Below are positions 22,893 to 27,410 of a DNA stretch of 27,410 nt, one piece after another (positions within the stretch are counted from its first letter, which is position 1; the number at the start of each line of letters is the position of its first letter). Origin of the DNA: Thermotogaceae bacterium (GTDB taxonomy: Bacteria > Thermotogota > Thermotogae > Thermotogales > Thermotogaceae); assembly GCA_021161105.1 (NCBI GenBank), contig JAGHBG010000257.1, forward strand, positions 1 to 27,410. Direction: 5' to 3'. The notes under the pieces are model-generated. The model had not been told where the DNA came from. It was given only the letters and a program-made list of their open reading frames with translations, and did not search any database. A program made the position numbers and the translations under genes.

Positions 22893-23320
22893 TCAATCTC
22901 CTCCAATTTCTTAATCCTTCTTTCGTGCCTTCCACCCTCAAATTCTGCTGAGAGAAAAGCATCGACAGTCCACCCTGCAAGTTCTTTTCCCATGAGTCTT
23001 CCAGCCATAACAAGAACATTCGCGTTGTTATGCTGCCTTGCAAGTCTTGCCATGTCAGGGTAGAGACACAAAGCTGCTCTTATCCTTCTACATTTATTCG
23101 CAGCGATTGACATTCCAAGACCTGTACCGCAAATAAGGATTCCAAAGTCCGCACCATTTCTTACCTCTTCACATACTTTTTTTGCGAAATCAGGGTAATC
23201 CACACTTTCCTCAGAATGTGTTCCAACGTCTAATACTTCTATGTTTTTTTCTTTTAAATACCTCTTTATATACTCTTTAAGTTCAAATCCAGCATGATCG
23301 GAACCTATTGCAACCTTCAT
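22889..23320 (-). CDS. rpiB: Ribose-5-phosphate isomerase B
   Basis: At 143 residues this is a full-length RpiB, interconverting ribose 5-phosphate and ribulose 5-phosphate. Signatures are VAIGSDHAGFELKEYI (3-18), the catalytic-site loop ILICGTGLGMSIAANK, and the family C-terminus FEGGRHERRIKKLEEIE. Related LacA/LacB subunits lack this exact combination. The ATG at 23320 has AGGAG about 6-8 bases upstream. It begins after an 88-base gap from the anti-sigma antagonist gene, in which I see no convincing terminator or promoter. Confidence 0.95.
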   Translation of the reverse strand: MKVAIGSDHAGFELKEYIKRYLKEKNIEVLDVGTHSEESVDYPDFAKKVCEEVRNGADFGILICGTGLGMSIAANKCRRIRAALCLYPDMARLARQHNNANVLVMAGRLMGKELAGWTVDAFLSAEFEGGRHERRIKKLEEIE

Positions 23321-23408
23321 TCTCTCATCTCCTGTATTTTTTAGATCAAGTACTGTGTCTCACTTTCATCATTTTCAATGAAAAAACTTTTAATGAAGTC
23401 TTTAAATT

Positions 23409-23744
23409 TTATTTTAGCTTCTCTAAAGCTTCATTGACACTGGAATAAATTGGAACAATCTTATCAAGCGAAGTGATTGAAAATAATCTTTTGATTGAAT
23501 CTTCTAAATTTGCTACCACCACTCCTCCACCGTTCATTCTGGCGTTTTTAAGTATACTTATAATAGCACCAAGGCCGGAACTATCCATGTAACCAACATT
23601 TGACATATCAAAGATTATGCGGGACTTACCAGAAGAAATATATTCATTCAATACTTTTTCCTTAAACTGCGTTGAATTTGTTACATCAAGCTCTCCATCT
23701 GGAACAATGATAACGATTCCTTCCTCTTCATAAGCTCTGAACAT
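23409..23744 (-). CDS. STAS-domain anti-sigma factor antagonist (SpoIIAA/RsbV type)
   Basis: This 111-residue single-domain protein has the STAS fold markers: IVIIVPDGELDVTNS at the N-terminus and the phosphorylation loop GYMDSSGLGAI (51-61), where Ser55 matches the serine phosphorylated by partner-switching kinases. It would bind an anti-sigma or similar kinase when unphosphorylated. No kinase or sigma-factor gene is nearby. It follows lexA by 15 bases and has AGGGGG about 9 bases before its ATG. Confidence 0.9.
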   Translation of the reverse strand: MFRAYEEEGIVIIVPDGELDVTNSTQFKEKVLNEYISSGKSRIIFDMSNVGYMDSSGLGAIISILKNARMNGGGVVVANLEDSIKRLFSITSLDKIVPIYSSVNEALEKLK

Positions 23745-23759
23745 TTTACATTCCCCCTG

Positions 23760-24359
23760 TTACAGGATTCTTATAACTCCCACCAATTTTCCCAGTATTT
23801 TGACTCTTTCTGGTTCGATCACTATTGGTTCCATATCCGGGTTAGATGGTTCTAATCGTACCATATTATTTTCATATTTGAGCCTTTTGAGGGTAGCTTC
23901 ACTGTTATCTATGGATACCGCAACTATATCTCCTACGTTAGCAGTTGATTGCTTCCTTATTATTACATAATCTCCGTCCATTATATGATCGCCTATCATA
24001 CTCTCTCCTCTCACCCTTAGAACAAAATGTTCGTAACCAACCGCCACCATTGTCTTTGGTACTTCTATTTCTTCCTCACTTTCCGGTATCATCTCTATAG
24101 CTTCACCTGCAGCAATTTCCCCAAGGACTGGCAATAACATCGCATCTGTTCTCTTTGTTATTTTCAAAGCTCTTGCTTTACCATCTTTTCTTTTTATAAC
24201 ACCTTTCTTTTCCAAAGCTTTAAGATGCATTTGCGCACCCCGTGGAGTTATCCTGAACCTCCTTGCAATGTCTCTAATACTTGGAGGATATCCGTATTTA
24301 TCCATATATTCTTCAATAAATTGGAGCACCTTTTTTTGTTTTTCAGTAAGTTTCCTCAA
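23760..24359 (-). CDS. lexA: SOS repressor LexA
   Basis: The 199-residue protein has a winged-helix DNA-binding domain (1-68: LTEKQKKVLQFIEEYMDKYGYPPSIRDIA) and an S24 self-cleavage domain. The Ala84-Gly85 scissile bond lies in VLGEIAAGEAI, the catalytic Ser120 in RVRGESMIGDHI, and the Lys158 in EATLKRL, so self-cleavage should be intact. It represses the DNA-damage response until activated by RecA. The start is a TTG at 24359 overlapping the archease TGA, with AAGGTGG about 10 bases upstream. I found no obvious LexA operator in the visible promoters. Confidence 0.95.
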   Translation of the reverse strand: MRKLTEKQKKVLQFIEEYMDKYGYPPSIRDIARRFRITPRGAQMHLKALEKKGVIKRKDGKARALKITKRTDAMLLPVLGEIAAGEAIEMIPESEEEIEVPKTMVAVGYEHFVLRVRGESMIGDHIMDGDYVIIRKQSTANVGDIVAVSIDNSEATLKRLKYENNMVRLEPSNPDMEPIVIEPERVKILGKLVGVIRIL

Positions 24360-24733
24360 ATATCAAACACCACCTTAACTTTTTTCATTCCATATTCCAA
24401 GTTTTCCACCTTCAACATGTGGTATGTAAGTGCTTTTATTGGAAATGATAGCACAGACGCTGCCCTGTACAAGACTTTTGCTCTATTATCATATATTTCC
24501 ACTTTTTCTGGAATCCACCCAGAGTCTATTTTATATATCATCTCATTGGTTACATCGAAGATAATGTCTTCAATGTTCTCACTTAAAAGATACTCTTCTT
24601 CCACTTTTTCTTCACTTAAAACAAAAGATGTGTGATTCCTCAGTAATAATATTATATCGCAAAAAAGTTCCTTTAAGTCCTTAAAACGAATTTCATAAGC
24701 GATATCTGCTGTATGTTCAAGTTCTTTTATCAT
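24356..24733 (-). CDS. Archease
   Basis: The 125-residue protein has the archease signatures: the N-terminal ELEHTADIAYEI with conserved Asp10, FDVTNEMIYKIDSG, and the C-terminal KALTYHMLKVE followed by VVFDI, whose late Asp is conserved for Ca2+ binding. Archease activates the RNA ligase RtcB, which repairs or splices RNA; rtcB is not in this window. The gene overlaps gyrA by one base (TAATG) and lexA by 4 bases, so translation is probably coupled. Confidence 0.92.
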   Translation of the reverse strand: MIKELEHTADIAYEIRFKDLKELFCDIILLLRNHTSFVLSEEKVEEEYLLSENIEDIIFDVTNEMIYKIDSGWIPEKVEIYDNRAKVLYRAASVLSFPIKALTYHMLKVENLEYGMKKVKVVFDI

Positions 24734-27147
24734 TATTTCACCACCGAAAGGTGTGCTATTTCATCTCCTTCGGAAAGAACCAAAAGCCTTACGCCATGAG
24801 CATATCTTCCCACGACAGAAACCTGAGAAGCCGGGAATCTTATTATGGTTCCCTTCTTTGTAATTAAAACTACTTCATCATCATCCTCTGCTATCGCAAT
24901 TCCGACCACTTTGCCCGTCTTTTCTGAAAGAGCTATATTCCTTATACCGCTACCTGCCCGTGATTGTACCCTATATTCAGAAGCTGGTGTTCTTTTTCCA
25001 TAACCGTTGGTTGTTACCGTCAAAATTTTATTGTTGTCATCTTCAGCCACAACCATACCGACTACTTCATCACCCCTGGAAAGTTTTATGCCATGTACTC
25101 CGGCTGCAGCTCTACCCATTCTTCTAACCTGTGATACAGGAAATCTTATGGATTTTCCTTGGGAGGTGGCAATCAGTACTGTTGAATCTTCTTTTTTAGC
25201 AATTTTAGCGGAAACAACTATATCATCTTCTTCAAATCTAATTGCCCTTACACCTCTTGCCGTCTTTGCGCTTTCAAGTTCAGAAAGTGATACTCTTTTT
25301 ATCCTGCCTTTTTTTGTAACAAGCACAAGATCACCTTTTACTCCGTTTATTGGAGTCATGGTCAATATATATTCATCATCATCTAAATTGAGGTAGCTGT
25401 TCACCTTTCTTCCCTTAGTTCCTCTTGAACTTCTGTCTACTTCATAGTTTTTAAGTGCAAATGCTCTTCCTTTAGAGGTTATAAAAAGGGTGGTTCCTTT
25501 AAGATTTCCAACGGAAACCAGAATAACCGTATCTTCTTCTCCAACTTTTGCTCCCATCAGTCCTTTACCACCTCTTCTTTGCAGGCGGTAGTTCTTCAAT
25601 GATGTGCTTTTTAAATATCCTTTTCTGGTTAGTGAGATAACAACTTCCTCATCAATTATCAAATCTTCAATGTCATAGTCTGTATTATCGTCTTCTGCAC
25701 CTATCTTAGTTCTTCTTGCATCTCCATAATTTTCCTTAAGGTAGATAAATTCTTCCTTCATTATTCGATAAACCTCTGCATCTTCCTCTATAATTTTTTT
25801 AGTTTGAGCTATTTTCCTGACTAAATCCTCATACTCTTCCCTAAGTTTCCTTGTTTCAAGAACGGTAAGTCTTGAAAGTCTCATGTCAAGAATCGCTTTT
25901 GCTTGCTCTTCCGATACATCAAGAGTACTCATGAGCTCTTCCTTCGCCTCATTTATACTCCTGCTTGAGCGCACAATATCAACAACTGTATCTATTGCTC
26001 TTGCGGCTTTCATGAGTCCTTCCAGTATATGAGCCCTTCTTGAATATTGTCTGTGTTCATATATAGCTCTCTTCCTTATTATTTCAAATCTATGTTTTAA
26101 GAAGGCTTTCATTAGCTCCTTTAAATTCATAAGGCGCGGTCTTTTCAATTCATCTATAACGAGCATTTGAATATTGTAAGTTATCTGGAGGGATGTGTGC
26201 TTGTACAGGTTATTCAGGATAATCTTATGATCAACATCTTTAGGAATCTCTATAACCACTCTCAATCCTTTTTTGTCTGATTCGTCTCTGATGTTTTTAA
26301 TTGGTATTCTATCATCATGCTGTGCATACTTTGCTATTTCCTCTATGAGAGCTGCTTTGCTAACACCATAGGGAACCTCAGTTATGACTATCTTGGTTCT
26401 TTTTCCTTCCTCTATGTGAACTTTCCCTCTAACTTTAATAGTTCCTCTTCCTTTTTCGTAAGCATCCTCTATAGCATCTGGATTGACAATAATTCCCCCT
26501 GTTGGAAAATCGGGTCCTTTAATGTATTTCATTAAGTCTTTAATCTCTGAGAAAGGATTATCTATAAGAGCTAAGAGTCCATCAATAATTTCGTTCATAT
26601 TGTGAGGAGGGATATTTGTGGCCATTCCAACAGCAATTCCTGTAGAGCCATTTATGAGGAGATTCGGAACCTTAGATGGGAGTACCACGGGTTCCTTCAA
26701 AGTCCCATCAAAATTGTCCATCATCTCAACAGTTTCTTTGTCAAGATCTTGTAACATCTCTTCTGCAAGCTTTGTTAATCTGGCTTCCGTATACCTCATT
26801 GCAGCTGGTGGATCTCTATCTACTGAGCCAAAATTTCCCTGACCATGAACAAGGGGATATCTCATAGTAAATGGTTGAGCCATTCTTACCAGAGCTTCGT
26901 AGACAGGAGCATCACCATGAGGATGGTATTTACCCATAACCTCTCCAACAATTCTTGCAGACTTCTTGAAGGGACTGTTGTGAGTGAGTCCCATCTCATG
27001 CATTCCATAGAGGATTCTTCTCTGGACTGGTTTCAGGCCGTCTCTTACATCTGGAATAGCTCTTCCTATTATTACGCTCATAGAATAGCTCAAATAAGAC
27101 TCCTGAAGCTCATCTTCAAGAGCTTTTCTTATAATCTGTTCGGACAT
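24733..27147 (-). CDS. gyrA: DNA gyrase subunit A
   Basis: The 804-residue subunit breaks and rejoins DNA in the gyrase complex. The catalytic Tyr119 is in AMRYTEARL, the preceding block is YHPHGDAPVYEALVRMAQP, and the C-terminal beta-pinwheel has the GyrA box QRRGGKG (523-529), which separates GyrA from ParC. Position 80 (Ser83 in E. coli) is Ala and position 84 (Asp87) is Glu. The ATG at 27147 has AGGAGG 8 bases upstream; an adjacent TTG at 27150 is the only other option. It leads the operon gyrA-archease-lexA-STAS. Confidence 0.97.
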   Translation of the reverse strand: MSEQIIRKALEDELQESYLSYSMSVIIGRAIPDVRDGLKPVQRRILYGMHEMGLTHNSPFKKSARIVGEVMGKYHPHGDAPVYEALVRMAQPFTMRYPLVHGQGNFGSVDRDPPAAMRYTEARLTKLAEEMLQDLDKETVEMMDNFDGTLKEPVVLPSKVPNLLINGSTGIAVGMATNIPPHNMNEIIDGLLALIDNPFSEIKDLMKYIKGPDFPTGGIIVNPDAIEDAYEKGRGTIKVRGKVHIEEGKRTKIVITEVPYGVSKAALIEEIAKYAQHDDRIPIKNIRDESDKKGLRVVIEIPKDVDHKIILNNLYKHTSLQITYNIQMLVIDELKRPRLMNLKELMKAFLKHRFEIIRKRAIYEHRQYSRRAHILEGLMKAARAIDTVVDIVRSSRSINEAKEELMSTLDVSEEQAKAILDMRLSRLTVLETRKLREEYEDLVRKIAQTKKIIEEDAEVYRIMKEEFIYLKENYGDARRTKIGAEDDNTDYDIEDLIIDEEVVISLTRKGYLKSTSLKNYRLQRRGGKGLMGAKVGEEDTVILVSVGNLKGTTLFITSKGRAFALKNYEVDRSSRGTKGRKVNSYLNLDDDEYILTMTPINGVKGDLVLVTKKGRIKRVSLSELESAKTARGVRAIRFEEDDIVVSAKIAKKEDSTVLIATSQGKSIRFPVSQVRRMGRAAAGVHGIKLSRGDEVVGMVVAEDDNNKILTVTTNGYGKRTPASEYRVQSRAGSGIRNIALSEKTGKVVGIAIAEDDDEVVLITKKGTIIRFPASQVSVVGRYAHGVRLLVLSEGDEIAHLSVVK

Positions 27148-27187
27148 CAAAATTTCCTCCTTTCTAACGCCAAAGCGGCCTTGTAAT

Positions 27188-27220
27188 TCTATTATATCAC
27201 ATGGATTTATTAGGCTTTTT
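27188..27220 (-). promoter_or_regulatory. Extended -10 promoter for the gyrA operon
   Basis: Leftward TGATATAAT includes a perfect TATAAT (plus-strand ATTATA, 27191-27196) with the TG of an extended -10 box; the -35 region 17 bases upstream is weak (AAAAGC). The start of transcription would be near 27184, about 37 bases before the ATG. Confidence 0.65.
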
Positions 27221-27257
27221 TCGTCCTATTTATGTTAGAGCTGAGTAAAACTCTACG

Positions 27258-27278
27258 ATGAATTTTCCTCAGATTCAT
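27258..27278. promoter_or_regulatory. Dyad ATGAAT-N9-ATTCAT upstream of gyrA
   Basis: A 6-base inverted repeat about 60 bases upstream of the gyrA -10 box. It could be an operator or a short hairpin; no regulator is recognised. Confidence 0.25.
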
Positions 27279-27301
27279 GCGACTACTTATATATTGATAC
27301 T

Positions 27302-27391
27302 TTAAAGGCACCGATCGGGGAGATATTTACCACCCTTGAATAGGGGTTTAATAACATGGGATTTGGTGAGCCACAAAACTCCTGACTTCAC
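27302..27391 (-). CDS. Possible 29-codon leader or small ORF with a strong Shine-Dalgarno
   Basis: AGGAGGTG (27401-27408, minus strand) lies 9 bases before a GTG at 27391 that opens a 29-residue frame starting KSGVLWLTKSHVIKPLF after the initiator and ending at TAA 27302-27304. The binding site and spacing are as good as those of the real genes here. The product is not recognised. It may be a leader peptide, a small protein, or a truncated gene remnant; the window ends 19 bases beyond its start codon, so its promoter is not visible. Confidence 0.35.
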   Translation of the reverse strand: MKSGVLWLTKSHVIKPLFKGGKYLPDRCL

Positions 27392-27410
27392 AATATATTG
27401 CACCTCCTCA

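Noticed and set aside
1..27410. CRISPR arrays, tRNA or rRNA genes, insertion sequences, integrase or attachment sites
   Set aside because: None seen by reading; no repeated spacer structure, no cloverleaf sequence, no transposase or phage gene. A covariance-model search would be needed to exclude small RNAs.
27391..27410. Anti-Shine-Dalgarno-like CACCTCCT at the window end as a 16S rRNA 3' end
   Set aside because: The flanking bases do not match the conserved 16S tail, and on the minus strand it reads as a normal ribosome binding site.

Overview
This 27.4 kb window is a dense, AT-rich (roughly 40% GC by eye) bacterial chromosome segment made almost entirely of housekeeping genes, nearly all on the minus strand and often overlapping by 1 to 4 bases. 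The gene content, very short spacers, many Lys/Glu/Ile-rich proteins, a CoA-disulfide-reductase/NADH-oxidase-type flavoprotein, an archease, a DUF190-CrcB pair and an AAA-ATPase-like/DUF1703 protein suggest a thermophilic anaerobe, most likely a member of the Thermotogota (Kosmotoga/Mesotoga-like). That assignment is inference from content, not from a database match. No rRNA, tRNA, CRISPR array, insertion sequence or prophage was seen.

Layout, left to right. 1-2476: tsaB (cut by the window edge), cdsA, uppS and frr, read leftwards from a sigma-70-type promoter near 2532-2560. 2477-2961: non-coding spacer with a terminator at about 2790-2831. 2962-4513: a knotted-type (YgeW-like) carbamoyltransferase downstream of a YaaR/DUF327 gene. 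4605-7514: a flavin disulfide reductase, a DUF1385 membrane protein, an unknown 147-residue protein and an FmdB-type zinc ribbon, ending at a strong terminator (4567-4596). 7878-13933: a PIG-L/LmbE deacetylase, an AAA-ATPase-like/PD-(D/E)XK protein, a ZnuABC-type metal ABC transporter and a serine-pyruvate/alanine-glyoxylate aminotransferase, ending at a terminator (7837-7860). 14028-14540: apt on the plus strand, overlapping tail to tail with an unknown minus-strand gene. 15073-17527: a ClpC-like AAA+ unfoldase behind a CIRCE heat-shock operator. 17729-18535: a plus-strand cupin-like/nitroreductase fusion. 18545-27147: a long leftward string of gyrA, archease, lexA, an anti-sigma-factor antagonist, rpiB, prmA, DUF501, obg, nadD, yjbQ, and the broken remains of a DUF190-crcB fluoride-export pair.

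How the genes fit together: the window mixes information processing (gyrA, lexA, obg, frr, tsaB, prmA), lipid and cell-wall carrier synthesis (uppS, cdsA), nucleotide and cofactor supply (apt, nadD, rpiB), redox and stress functions (CoADR-like protein, nitroreductase, Clp) and metal uptake (ZnuABC-like). The points most worth a second look are the decayed DUF190-crcB module, the CIRCE-controlled Clp protein that has a short middle domain but no ClpP-docking tripeptide, the cupin-nitroreductase fusion, the metal-binding protein lacking its usual third histidine, and two very small ORFs in spacers.
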